DNA of 64,000 nucleotides. It comes from Pseudomonas sp. QS1027 (GTDB taxonomy: Bacteria > Pseudomonadota > Gammaproteobacteria > Pseudomonadales > Pseudomonadaceae). Of this stretch, positions 26,133-34,613 are shown piece by piece. The translations under genes and the position numbers were made by a program. Position 1 is the stretch's first letter, and the number at the start of each line of letters is the position of its first letter. The stretch lies in the NCBI RefSeq assembly GCF_002814235.1, contig NZ_PHSU01000031.1, positions 158,040-222,039 of the forward strand, read 5' to 3'. Under the pieces are notes generated by a model. That model saw only the letters and a list, made by a program, of their open reading frames with translations. It was not told the origin of the DNA and searched no databases.

Positions 26133-27371
26133 ATGTCTTCGTTACCGGTGGCCGACGCCACTTCAATTGCACATCGCGAATCACGCACAAGCCTGCAGAT
26201 CCTGATCATGGCCGTTGCGGCGTTCATCATCGTCACCACCGAGTTTCTGATCGTCGGGCTGCTTCCGGCACTGGCGCGCGACCTGGACATATCGATCACC
26301 CTGGCCGGGCAAGTGGTGACCCTGTTCGCCTTTACCGTGATGCTCTTCGGTCCCGTTCTGACGGCCAAACTGGCCCACGTAGAGCGCAAAAAACTGTTCA
26401 CCCTCATCCTGCTCGTGTTCGCCGCCTCCAATGCCTTGGCCGCGGTGTCGACCAATATCTGGATCCTGGCCATTGCCCGCTTTATCCCGGCCCTTGGCCT
26501 GCCGGTTTTCTGGGGCACCGCCAGTGAAACCGCCGGTCAACTGGCCGGCCCGGGCAATGCGGGCAAGGCCGTCTCCAAGGTCTACCTGGGCATTTCCGCA
26601 GCGCTGGTGTTCGGTGTTCCCCTGGGCACGGTGGCGGCCGATACCCTGGGCTGGCGTGGCAGCTTCTGGGTCCTGGCCGCTATCTCGCTGCTGATTGGCC
26701 TGCTGATGCATCGGATGATGCCGACACTGCCGGCCGCCCCGCGCGCCGACGCTGGCGAGAGTTCACTCACCCTCCTGCGCCAACCGCGCTTTCTGGCGCA
26801 CGTGCTGCTGTCCATCCTGACCTTCACCGCGATGTTCACCGCCTATACCTACCTGGCCGATATCCTCGAACGCCTCGCCGCCGTGCCGGCCAGCCAGGTG
26901 GGCTGGTGGCTGATGGGGTTCGGTGCCGTCGGCATGATCGGCAACCACCTGGGTGGCAGCATGGTCGACCGTCGGCCTTTGGGCGCCATGGTGCTATTTC
27001 TCGTGATCCTCGGCGCCGGCATGCTCATGGCATTGCCCTTCGCCGCGCAGCACTTTTGGCTCAGCGGCGCCCTGATTGCCTGGGGTATCGCCTACACCGC
27101 GTTATTTCCCATCTGCCAGGTACGGGTCATGCAGGCGGGGGCCAAAGCCCAGGCACTGGCCGCCTCGATGAACATCTCGGCGGCCAATGCCGGTATCGGT
27201 CTTGGGGCGATTTTCGGCGGTCTCGGAATCCGTCACTACGGCCTCGATTCACTGGGACTCATCGCGACATCCATCGCCGCGCTGGCCGTCATCGTCGCCT
27301 TGTTGATGATGCGCAGCCAATCATCACCGCCACTGGACAACGGATCTAGGGCGCAGCTCGAAAACTGCTGA
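26133..27371 (+). CDS. MFS transporter of the DHA1 / AraJ-like efflux type
   Basis: A 412-residue major facilitator with 12 predicted helices. Helix 1 is LQILIMAVAAFIIVTTEFLIVGLLPALARDL, the DHA1 sugar-efflux/drug pattern, and the helix 2-3 loop has KLAHVERKKL. The start at 26133 is an ATG; a TTG five codons upstream is in frame. It probably exports a small molecule or drug under the divergent LysR protein. Its 3' end overlaps the convergent carboxymuconolactone decarboxylase-like gene by 26 bp. Confidence 0.92.
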   Translation: MSSLPVADATSIAHRESRTSLQILIMAVAAFIIVTTEFLIVGLLPALARDLDISITLAGQVVTLFAFTVMLFGPVLTAKLAHVERKKLFTLILLVFAASNALAAVSTNIWILAIARFIPALGLPVFWGTASETAGQLAGPGNAGKAVSKVYLGISAALVFGVPLGTVAADTLGWRGSFWVLAAISLLIGLLMHRMMPTLPAAPRADAGESSLTLLRQPRFLAHVLLSILTFTAMFTAYTYLADILERLAAVPASQVGWWLMGFGAVGMIGNHLGGSMVDRRPLGAMVLFLVILGAGMLMALPFAAQHFWLSGALIAWGIAYTALFPICQVRVMQAGAKAQALAASMNISAANAGIGLGAIFGGLGIRHYGLDSLGLIATSIAALAVIVALLMMRSQSSPPLDNGSRAQLENC

Positions 27372-27909
27372 AACGCGGTGCAAAGGCTTCAAGCTCCACC
27401 TTTGCCGCATTCGTCACGAATGAAATCGTGTGGTAATAGCCCACCAGCGCAATGATCTCGAGGACTTGCGCGCAGGTGTAGTGCTCCGCCACCTCAGCCC
27501 ATAAACCGTCAGAGAGGGTTGATGTGTCGTGTAGCTCATCCACCACCCGGACCAACAGCCCATCGTGCAGCGGCAATTCATTCACCTCCTGCCCACTCCC
27601 CTGCGTCGCCGCGATGAGGCTGGCGTTCAATTTTGCCTTTTCCGAAAACAGCGCGACATGCACACCCCATTCATATTCCGAACCGCAGCGTGCACAGGTA
27701 CGCAAAATAATGATTTCGCGGTCACGCAGGCTGATGGAGCCCTTGTCGAGCAAGCCACCGGCAAACAGGCGTTGCAGCACACGGGGACTGTTCGCCATCG
27801 TGCGAAACAGTTTCAGCGGCTCCATTCCTGGTGGCATGACGCGCTCGAAGTTCTGCGCAATCGATGTTTCATAAGGTCCTTCAACGGGGGCCATTCTAGG
27901 TTTAGACAT
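27346..27909 (-). CDS. Carboxymuconolactone decarboxylase / AhpD-like protein
   Basis: A 187-residue alkylhydroperoxidase-like protein with a strong GGAGGAGATC-type ribosome binding site. The core is ILRTCARCGSEYEWGVHVALFSEKAKL; a cysteine and histidine sit where AhpD relatives have their CxxC/His centre, but here the spacing is CARC...EWGVH. It may act on peroxides, gamma-carboxymuconolactone or another electrophile. The gene is divergent from the HxlR regulator at 28008, whose two operator-like dyads lie between them. Confidence 0.87.
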   Translation of the reverse strand: MSKPRMAPVEGPYETSIAQNFERVMPPGMEPLKLFRTMANSPRVLQRLFAGGLLDKGSISLRDREIIILRTCARCGSEYEWGVHVALFSEKAKLNASLIAATQGSGQEVNELPLHDGLLVRVVDELHDTSTLSDGLWAEVAEHYTCAQVLEIIALVGYYHTISFVTNAAKVELEAFAPRFSSFRAAP

Positions 27910-27949
27910 GTTGATCTCCTCCAGACACTGAGTGGTACACTGCGATGAC

Positions 27950-27990
27950 TGCTACGTTAACCGTAGCACATCGCTACATTTAACGTAGCA
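27950..27990. promoter_or_regulatory. Tandem operator dyads between the CMD-like gene and HxlR
   Basis: Two 17 bp dyads lie in the 98 bp divergent gap. The first is GCTACG-TTAAC-CGTAGC (27951-27967) and the second is GCTAC-ATTTAAC-GTAGC (27973-27989). Their start points are 22 bp apart, about two helical turns. The outer arms also form a perfect 11 bp inverted repeat (TGCTACGTTAA / TTAACGTAGCA). A strong AAGGAG ribosome binding site for HxlR follows at about 27997. I infer HxlR binding and control of both genes. Confidence 0.75.
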
Positions 27991-28007
27991 AAAAAAAAGG
28001 AGTACAC

Positions 28008-28412
28008 ATGGCCCTTCCGAAACCCGGCACGCCGGTTCGCGGCTCGCGTACAGGACGCCCAATCATGGCGTTGCTGGATTTGATGGGGCGACGCTGGGTC
28101 ATGCGCATCATCTGGGAGCTGCGTGAAACGCCGTTGACGTTTCGTGAGCTACGCGAGCGCTGCGACGCCATGTCGCCGACGGTGCTCAACCAGCGTCTGC
28201 AAGAGCTTCGAGAAGTCGACATCATTGAGCTGGCGTCATCAGGCGGCTACACCTTGAGCCCGTCGGGAGAAGAGTTGCTGGAGGCCATGATGCCCGTGAT
28301 GCAATGGGCCAAGGGATGGCACAAAAAGCTTATGTTGAAAGAATCAGAAACCCATAACCAAGACAGTTCAAGCAAGGGGATGCGAGCCGGTGAAGACATT
28401 CAAAGTTCGTAA
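28008..28412 (+). CDS. HxlR-family transcriptional regulator
   Basis: A 134-residue winged-helix regulator. The HxlR domain spans about residues 18-110: LLDLMGRRWVMRIIWELRETPLTFRELRERC, then MSPTVLNQRLQELREVDII. There is no conserved CxW redox cysteine at the very N-terminus, unlike HypR-type sensors; the only cysteine in the core is in RERCDAM. It is divergent from the CMD/AhpD-like gene with paired operators between, suggesting that it represses that gene and itself. Its last 23 bp overlap the GNAT gene. Confidence 0.92.
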   Translation: MALPKPGTPVRGSRTGRPIMALLDLMGRRWVMRIIWELRETPLTFRELRERCDAMSPTVLNQRLQELREVDIIELASSGGYTLSPSGEELLEAMMPVMQWAKGWHKKLMLKESETHNQDSSSKGMRAGEDIQSS

Positions 28413-28890
28413 GCTGGAAAACACGGATATTGAAGCATTGCTGAGATTCGAAACCCATAACCGTGAATGGTTCGAATCCCAGATTGATGCGCGCGCCCCT
28501 TCCTTCTACTCACTGCCGGGGGTTGCCGATCATATTGAGCGCTATTTGTCCGATTTTGCTATCGGTGCCTGGCATCCCTTTGTTATCGAGGAAGCCAATG
28601 AAGGAATAGTGGGTCGAGCCAACTTGAAAAACATCAACTCACCGAAGGGTTGCGCAGAAGTAGGTTATCGGATTGATCAGCGCTTTTGCGGGCAGGGTCT
28701 CGCCACACTGGCATTGCAGCATCTCATCCAGGAGGCACAGAACCACTGGAACCTTACGCAACTGCTGGCCATTGTATACAAGAATAATATCGGCTCACAA
28801 AAAGTACTGAGCCGGTGCGGATTCCTGGTTGAACAGGAACTCTGGATGGACAAGACGAAGGATGAATGTCGATTCATCCTTTCACTCTAG
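28390..28890 (+). CDS. GNAT acetyltransferase (RimJ/RimL-like)
   Basis: A 166-residue GNAT protein starting at a GTG (28390) inside the end of the HxlR gene. Landmarks are an N-terminal LRFETHNREWFESQID as in RimJ-type enzymes, GRANLKNIN, the acetyl-CoA loop DQRFCGQGLATLALQHLI (Q/RxxGxG/A; here FCGQGLA), and AIVYKNNIGSQKVLSRCGF. It is AT-richer than its surroundings, which may mean recent acquisition. The substrate could be a protein N-terminus or a small amine. Confidence 0.85.
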   Translation: MKTFKVRKLENTDIEALLRFETHNREWFESQIDARAPSFYSLPGVADHIERYLSDFAIGAWHPFVIEEANEGIVGRANLKNINSPKGCAEVGYRIDQRFCGQGLATLALQHLIQEAQNHWNLTQLLAIVYKNNIGSQKVLSRCGFLVEQELWMDKTKDECRFILSL

Positions 28891-28906
28891 AGACTGGCCG
28901 CCTAAA

Positions 28907-28935
28907 ACAAAAAAGCACCTGAGGTGCTTTTTTGT
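28907..28935. terminator. Bidirectional intrinsic terminator
   Basis: A near-perfect palindrome, AAAAAAGCACC-TGA-GGTGCTTTTTT, flanked by A-tract on one side and T-tract on the other. It serves the GNAT gene (stop 28890) on the plus strand and the OsmC-YcaO gene (stop 28946) on the minus strand. Confidence 0.9.
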
Positions 28936-28945
28936 TAACGCTATT

Positions 28946-31150
28946 TCAGCGGGATAAAGCCGTCACCTTGGCCCGCGCCGCGTGCAGCTTCTTGTAGCTG
29001 TCAATCAGGCGCAAGTGCCTGTCGAGCCCCTCCAGCTTCATGCTCGTAGGTGTCAAGCCGAAGAAACGCACGCTGCCGTCCACCGACCCGATCACGGCGT
29101 CCATCCGCGGGTTGCCAAACATCCGACGGAAATTGACCTCGTAATCGGCCAACGCCAGCTCATTGTCCATCTGCACTTCCAGCACCACATTCAAGGCCTG
29201 GTAAAACAAACCGCGCTCGACCGTGTTGTCGTTGAACTGCAGGAAGGTTTCCACCAGCTCTTTCGCCTCGTCAAATTGCTTCAAGGCGAGATAGATCAGC
29301 AGCTTCAACTCCAGGATGGTCAACTGACCCCAGGCCGTATTGTCGTCAAACTCGATGCCGATCAAGGTGGTGATATCGGTGTAATCGTCCAGCTCGCTTT
29401 CTTCCAGACGCTTGACCAGGGCTTTGAGGTCAGCATCGTCGAGGCTGTGCAGATTCAGGATATCGGCGCGGAAGAACAGCGCCTTGTTGGTGTTATCCCA
29501 GATCAGATCGTCCACCGGATAAATTTCCGAGTAATCCGGGACCAGAATGCGGCAGGCCGTTGCACCGATATGCTCATACACGGCCATGTAGACCTCTTTG
29601 CCCAAGTCTTCGAGAATGCCGAACAAGGTCGCGGCTTCCTCGGCATTGGAGTTTTCACCCTGGCCGGAGAAATCCCATTCAACAAACTCGAAATCCGACT
29701 TGGCACTGAAGAAGCGCCACGACACCACACCGCTGGAGTCGATAAAGTGCTCGACAAAGTTGTTCGGTTCCATCACCGCGTGACTTTCAAAGGTCGGCTG
29801 GGGCAGATCGTTCAGGCCTTCAAAACTGCGACCCTGCAACAGCTCGGTAAGACTGCGCTCCAGCGCCACCTCAAAGCTTGGGTGCGCCCCGAACGAGGCA
29901 AATACACCGCCAGTACGTGGGTTCATCAGGGTGACGCACATCACCGGGAATTCCCCACCCAGGGACGCATCCTTCACCAGCACCGGAAAGCCCTGCTCTT
30001 CCAGGCCCTGGATACCGGCCAGGATACCAGGGTATTTCGCCAGGACTTCCTGTGGTACGTCAGGCAGTGCGATTTCACCTTCGAGAATTTCGCGCTTTAC
30101 CGCGCGCTCGAAGATTTCCGACAGGCATTGCACCTGCGCTTCGGCCAGCGTATTACCGGCACTCATGCCATTGCTGAGGAACAGGTTTTCGATCAGGTTG
30201 GACGGGAAATACACCACCTCGCCATCCGACTGACGCACATACGGCAACGAGCAGATACCACGCTCTTCATTACCGGAGTTGGTATCGATCAGATGGGAGC
30301 CACGCAACTCGCCATCCGGGTTGTAGATCGCCAGGCAATGCTCGTCGAGAAGTTCAGCCGGCAGCTCATCTTTGCGGCCAGGCTTGAACCAGCGCTCGTT
30401 CGGATAATGCACAAACGCCGCATTGGCGATCTCTTCGCCCCAGAACTGATCGTTGTAGAAGAAGTTGCAATTCAGTCGCTCGATAAACTCGCCCAACGCC
30501 GACGCCAACGCGCCTTCCTTGGTCGAGCCCTTGCCATTGGTAAAACACATTGGCGAGTGCGCATCGCGGATATGCAGCGACCACACATTGGGAACGATAT
30601 TGCGCCACGAAGCGATTTCAATCTTCATGCCCAGGCCGGCCAGAATGCCCGACATATTGGCGATGGTCTGTTCCAGCGGCAGGTCCTTGCCGGCAATGTA
30701 GGTGGCCGCGTCCAAAGCCGAACTCGGCATCAGCAACGCCTGGGCATCGGCATCCAGATTTTCCACTTCTTCAATGACAAACTCAGGCCCCGCCTGCACC
30801 ACCTTCTTGACCGTACAACGGTCGATGGAACGCAAAATGCCCTGGCGGTCCTTGTCGGAGATATCCGCTGGCAACTCGACCTGAATCTTGAAAATCTGGT
30901 TGTAGCGATTTTCCGGGTCAACAATATTGTTCTGTGAAAGGCGGATATTGTCAGTGGGGATATTGCGGGTGTCGCAGTACAACTTCACAAAGTAAGCCGC
31001 ACACAACGCCGACGAAGCCAGAAAGTAATCGAACGGTCCGGGGGCCGATCCATCGCCCTTATAGCGAATAGGTTGATCGGCCACCACCGTGAAGTCATCG
31101 AATTTGGCTTCAAGCCGGAGGTTGTCGAGAAAATTGACCTTGATTTCCAT
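28946..31150 (-). CDS. OsmC-domain / YcaO-domain fusion protein
   Basis: A 734-residue protein from MEIKVNFLDNLRLEA; the frame is open 57 nt further upstream, but this start fits the family. Residues about 1-140 are OsmC-like (KGDGSAPGPFDYFLASSALCAAYFVKLYC). Residues about 150-560 are a YcaO domain (GKGSTKEGALASALGEFIERLNC, then SAGNTLAEAQVQCLSEIFERAVK). Residues about 590-734 are helical and TPR-like. YcaO proteins activate peptide or thioamide carbonyls with ATP, and E. coli YcaO is linked to RimO-dependent S12 modification. No leader peptide, cyclodehydratase partner or TfuA is nearby, so this is the stand-alone type. Confidence 0.9.
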   Translation of the reverse strand: MEIKVNFLDNLRLEAKFDDFTVVADQPIRYKGDGSAPGPFDYFLASSALCAAYFVKLYCDTRNIPTDNIRLSQNNIVDPENRYNQIFKIQVELPADISDKDRQGILRSIDRCTVKKVVQAGPEFVIEEVENLDADAQALLMPSSALDAATYIAGKDLPLEQTIANMSGILAGLGMKIEIASWRNIVPNVWSLHIRDAHSPMCFTNGKGSTKEGALASALGEFIERLNCNFFYNDQFWGEEIANAAFVHYPNERWFKPGRKDELPAELLDEHCLAIYNPDGELRGSHLIDTNSGNEERGICSLPYVRQSDGEVVYFPSNLIENLFLSNGMSAGNTLAEAQVQCLSEIFERAVKREILEGEIALPDVPQEVLAKYPGILAGIQGLEEQGFPVLVKDASLGGEFPVMCVTLMNPRTGGVFASFGAHPSFEVALERSLTELLQGRSFEGLNDLPQPTFESHAVMEPNNFVEHFIDSSGVVSWRFFSAKSDFEFVEWDFSGQGENSNAEEAATLFGILEDLGKEVYMAVYEHIGATACRILVPDYSEIYPVDDLIWDNTNKALFFRADILNLHSLDDADLKALVKRLEESELDDYTDITTLIGIEFDDNTAWGQLTILELKLLIYLALKQFDEAKELVETFLQFNDNTVERGLFYQALNVVLEVQMDNELALADYEVNFRRMFGNPRMDAVIGSVDGSVRFFGLTPTSMKLEGLDRHLRLIDSYKKLHAARAKVTALSR

Positions 31151-31238
31151 GCGGGAATTACCAAAATAACGAGACAAATAATTGGCCGCCATTATCCGGT
31201 TTTTCACTCGGAAGTCTTGTGCTTTTCAGTTGCGGCAC

Positions 31239-32846
31239 TCAGCGACCGGACACACCTCCCAAGGCCTTCAACAGCACCGGATCATGCCCGTAGATATCTG
31301 GGGAATAGAGCAAGGTTGCGTCACTATCGACTTGCACCGTCCAGTAACCGAGCAGGATCGGCACCGGCGCGGCCAGTCTGTATTCGTGGGTGGTGCCGGT
31401 CGCCAGCAACTCATCGGTCCGTGCGCGCTCGACCGGAGTCAGTAACAGGTCCCGCAGGTGCATCGGCTGCTCGACCCGCACACAGCCCGAGCTGAAGGCC
31501 CGCGGGCCCTTGGCAAACAGGGGTTGGCTGGGCGTGTCATGCAGGTACACCGAAAAGGGGTTGGGGAAACGCAGGACGATCTTGCCCAGCGGGTTCCTCG
31601 GGCCGGCCCCCTGGCGCAGCATGATATTGCCGGGCCGCTCCCAGTCGATGGTATCCGCCGCCAGCGGGCGGCCTTCACTGTCCAGTATCTGCAGGTTCTG
31701 CTGGCTCAGGTACGTCGGGTCCTGGCGGATAGCCGGCAGCTTGTCCTCGCGCATGATGGTCGGCGGCACGGTCCACGTCGGGTTCAGGGTCAGCCGGGTG
31801 ACCCGCGATTTCAACAGCGGTGTCTGTCGATCGGCACGCCCCACCTGAAGGCGCGTCTGCCACACCGGCGCGCCGTCGTGATAGACGCTCAACTGGGCCG
31901 CCGCGACGTTCACCAGAATCCCCTCGGGCTCCAGGTCCGGTGCCAGCCAGCGAAAGCGTTCGAGGTTGATGCGCAACTGCTCGCGCCGCAGCGCCGGGCT
32001 GATATTCAGCTCCGTCAGGGTGCCCGGCCCGATCACTCCATCGCCCTGTAGCGAATGGCTCAGCTGGAAGTGCTTGACCGCGCTGCTCAGCTCCTCGCCG
32101 TAGGCTTTTTCAGGACCGCTGGGCAGGCTCTCCAGATACCCCTCGGCGAGCATTCGCTGCGCCAGCGCGGGTATCCGCGCGTCCTCCATACCGGGACGCA
32201 GCAAGGGACCGCCGGCGATCGCTTGCCAATGAGCCAATGGCTGCAGGCGCTGCGCCGCGTAGACACGCCGCAGGCTGCGATACAACTCGATATTCGGCCG
32301 CGCCTGCTCGAACGCCTGGGCCATATCCTGCAGCCCCGCCGTGGCCAGCGCCAGGACCTCGGCGTCGACGTCCCGGGTCGACGGCTGTGCATGCCAGAGC
32401 GGCTCGAAGCGCGCCTGTTGCAAACGACCGTAACGCAGGTCCTGCAAGGCTTGCAGATACTGCCGGCTGATCTCGACATCGGTACACAGCGCGTTGCCGG
32501 TCCCCGTGTCCTGGGGCAACGGGTAATGCGCCGGATCCAGGCCATCATCGGCCAACAACGGCAGTTGCTCCTGCAAGGCCGACAGACGCCCACTGACGGA
32601 CCAGACAGGCCCGTCATTCTGCGACTGGTAAAACGCCTGCAAGCGCTGCTGTGCCGACGCGTCCAATTGTGCGACCAGGCTCGGGCACTCGGTCGACAAC
32701 TGCGTCAGGAACAACGGCAAAGGCGTGGGTGGATCGGTGAGCAGGTCTTCGGCTGTCGCGACCAATGGCGCCACGAGCAGGCAAATGCTCAAGTAATATG
32801 CGTGTTTTTTGAACAACGGCTTGACTCCAATCCACGGTCGTCGCAT
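31239..32846 (-). CDS. Murein L,D-transpeptidase of the YcbB/LdtD type
   Basis: A 535-residue exported enzyme that makes 3-3 peptidoglycan cross-links. The ATG at 32846 gives a signal peptide (basic MRRPWIGVKPLFKKH, hydrophobic core, cleavage near VATA, residue 31). A scaffold domain is followed by a peptidoglycan-binding repeat (FQLSHSLQGDGVIGPGTLTELN, about residues 260-290) and the YkuD catalytic domain. Cys455 in AFSSGCVRVEQP is the nucleophile, with the family His upstream in VYLHDTP. It is divergent from a second L,D-transpeptidase starting at 32960, 113 bp away. Confidence 0.93.
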   Translation of the reverse strand: MRRPWIGVKPLFKKHAYYLSICLLVAPLVATAEDLLTDPPTPLPLFLTQLSTECPSLVAQLDASAQQRLQAFYQSQNDGPVWSVSGRLSALQEQLPLLADDGLDPAHYPLPQDTGTGNALCTDVEISRQYLQALQDLRYGRLQQARFEPLWHAQPSTRDVDAEVLALATAGLQDMAQAFEQARPNIELYRSLRRVYAAQRLQPLAHWQAIAGGPLLRPGMEDARIPALAQRMLAEGYLESLPSGPEKAYGEELSSAVKHFQLSHSLQGDGVIGPGTLTELNISPALRREQLRINLERFRWLAPDLEPEGILVNVAAAQLSVYHDGAPVWQTRLQVGRADRQTPLLKSRVTRLTLNPTWTVPPTIMREDKLPAIRQDPTYLSQQNLQILDSEGRPLAADTIDWERPGNIMLRQGAGPRNPLGKIVLRFPNPFSVYLHDTPSQPLFAKGPRAFSSGCVRVEQPMHLRDLLLTPVERARTDELLATGTTHEYRLAAPVPILLGYWTVQVDSDATLLYSPDIYGHDPVLLKALGGVSGR

Positions 32847-32959
32847 TGATAGTTCACAGCTGCAACAGAAGCGAAAAACCTTCAGGCAGCCTGTGACCAC
32901 GCTGCCCGAAGACCGATGGGGCGCGCGAGCCTGGACTGACGGCCAAGGCACTCTTCAAC

Positions 32960-33658
32960 ATGCTGACTTCTTGCTCTCGACTCTGTCTTATCATTCTGAC
33001 TCTGGCCGCCCCCTGCAGTTCTGCCCTGGCTGCCAAGGGCCATGAACCGACGCTGTATCGCAGACTCGCCCACGCGGCGCCGGAACTCAACCCCCGGGTC
33101 CTGAAAAACGCCCTGAACGCCATGCAATGCGCCATCAACAGCGGCCTCGAACAATCCGAGCGCCTGGCGGTGATCGACTACTCGCAACCCTCGACCAAAC
33201 GACGCCTGTGGATCTTCGACCTGCGCAAGAAGACCCTGGTGCTGCGCGACCTGGTCGCCCACGGACAGAAGTCCGGGGAAAACTTCGCCACCCAGTTTTC
33301 CAATCAGGTCGGCAGTTATCAATCCAGCCTGGGCCTGTTCCGCACCCAGGAAAGCTATGAAGGCACCCATGGTTACTCACTGCGCATGGACGGCCTGGAG
33401 CCGGGTATCAATGACCGCGCCCGCGACCGTGACATCGTGATTCACGCGGCCGACTACGTAAGCCCGCTGTGGAGCAAGCGCGAAGGTCGTCTCGGTCGCA
33501 GCCAGGGCTGCCCCGCCGTCCGCCCGCAAGTCGCGCGGCAGGTGGTGGACAAACTCAAGGACGGTCAGTTCATGTTTGTCTGGTACCCCGACAAGCACTG
33601 GCTGAAATCCTCGGCCTACCTCAACTGCAAACCGACACAGATGGCCAGCACTGACTGA
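32960..33658 (+). CDS. Small YkuD_2-type murein L,D-transpeptidase
   Basis: A 232-residue exported protein. The signal peptide spans residues about 1-25 (MLTSCSRLCLIILTLAAPCSSALAA); its cysteine is not followed by a clear lipobox. The body has LAVIDYSQPSTKRRLWIFDL and SLGLFRTQESYEGTHGYSLRMDGLE, a histidine in DIVIHAADYV, and the catalytic Cys184 in GRSQGCPAV. The annotation is a murein L,D-transpeptidase catalytic-domain protein; it could be a hydrolase or carboxypeptidase variant. It shares a promoter region with the YcbB-type gene in opposite orientation. Confidence 0.9.
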   Translation: MLTSCSRLCLIILTLAAPCSSALAAKGHEPTLYRRLAHAAPELNPRVLKNALNAMQCAINSGLEQSERLAVIDYSQPSTKRRLWIFDLRKKTLVLRDLVAHGQKSGENFATQFSNQVGSYQSSLGLFRTQESYEGTHGYSLRMDGLEPGINDRARDRDIVIHAADYVSPLWSKREGRLGRSQGCPAVRPQVARQVVDKLKDGQFMFVWYPDKHWLKSSAYLNCKPTQMASTD

Positions 33659-33674
33659 AACACCCCCGTGTTCA

Positions 33675-34556
33675 TCAACCTGCAAGGGTACGTTGCTCGA
33701 TCGCACGGATGACCGCCACCATATCCAACGCTCCCTGCCCCATGGCCAGGGTTTCACTGTAGAGCGCATGGCACGTATCGAGGACCGGCGAGGCGATGCC
33801 CGCGTTTCGCGCGGCCTCACTCACCAGCCGGCTGTTCTTCTGCACATCGGCAATCGAAGCCTGCACCGAAAAATCCTCCGCGACAAACTTGCCCAGCTTG
33901 ACCCGGGAGACATCGCTGGCCATCGGCCCGGCATTCAGGACCGCGGCGAACTGCGCCAGATCGATACCGTGCTGCTGGGCGAAGTGCACCGACTCCGACA
34001 GACCGGTCACCAGGGTGATCAGGAACAGATTGACCGCCAGCTTCATCGTCAGCGCCGACGGCACCGCGCCACAGACAAAGCTGTCGCGGTACAGGGGCTT
34101 GACCAACTGGCGAATGCTCTCGACATCCTCGGGCTCGCCGGCAAGCATGACCACCAGTTGCCCGGCTTGCGCGGGCTTGCGCGACCCCGACACCGGGGCT
34201 TCAACGTAACGTCCGGCTGCCGCGTGGATATCGGCGGCAAGTGCCTTCGAGTACTCGGCTGAAGTGGTGCTCATATTGACGATCAGACGCTCGCCAACCC
34301 GGTCACCGAAGTGCTCCCCGCCTCGCCCCAGGACCTCATCGATTGCCGGGTCGTTGGCCAGCATCAGAATCACCGTGCGGCACTGCGCAAACACCTCGGC
34401 CGGGCTCCGTGCAATCCGTGCCCCCGCCTCGCGCAAGGCCTCATAACTGCCGTCGGAACGGCTCCAGCACAGTAACGGTGTGCCTGCACGAGCCAGGTTG
34501 AGCGCCATGGGGGTGCCCATGACACCCAACCCGATAAAGCCGATTTCCGCACTCAT
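33675..34556 (-). CDS. NAD(P)-dependent 3-hydroxyisobutyrate dehydrogenase-family oxidoreductase
   Basis: A 293-residue beta-hydroxyacid dehydrogenase. The Rossmann loop is EIGFIGLGVMGTPMALNLARAG at the N-terminus, the substrate motif is VEAPVSGSRKPAQAGQL, and the catalytic lysine lies in KLAVNLFLITLVTGLSE near residue 170. It reduces or oxidises a 3-hydroxy acid such as tartronate semialdehyde or 3-hydroxyisobutyrate, or a short aldehyde in related enzymes. The ATG at 34556 is preferred to a GTG two codons upstream. It is convergent with the small transpeptidase gene, 17 bp away. No pathway partner is evident nearby. Confidence 0.9.
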   Translation of the reverse strand: MSAEIGFIGLGVMGTPMALNLARAGTPLLCWSRSDGSYEALREAGARIARSPAEVFAQCRTVILMLANDPAIDEVLGRGGEHFGDRVGERLIVNMSTTSAEYSKALAADIHAAAGRYVEAPVSGSRKPAQAGQLVVMLAGEPEDVESIRQLVKPLYRDSFVCGAVPSALTMKLAVNLFLITLVTGLSESVHFAQQHGIDLAQFAAVLNAGPMASDVSRVKLGKFVAEDFSVQASIADVQKNSRLVSEAARNAGIASPVLDTCHALYSETLAMGQGALDMVAVIRAIEQRTLAG

Positions 34557-34613
34557 CCGCACGCCCCCTGATCAATCCTGTTAGGCCACACGCAAGCCGT
34601 GCAATCAGCCAGC

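Noticed and set aside
28982..30937. Long open frame (651 codons) opposite the OsmC-YcaO gene
   Set aside because: It is the antisense shadow of a well-supported GC-rich gene, has no recognisable domain and is rich in Gln, His, Arg and Val as mirrored frames are.
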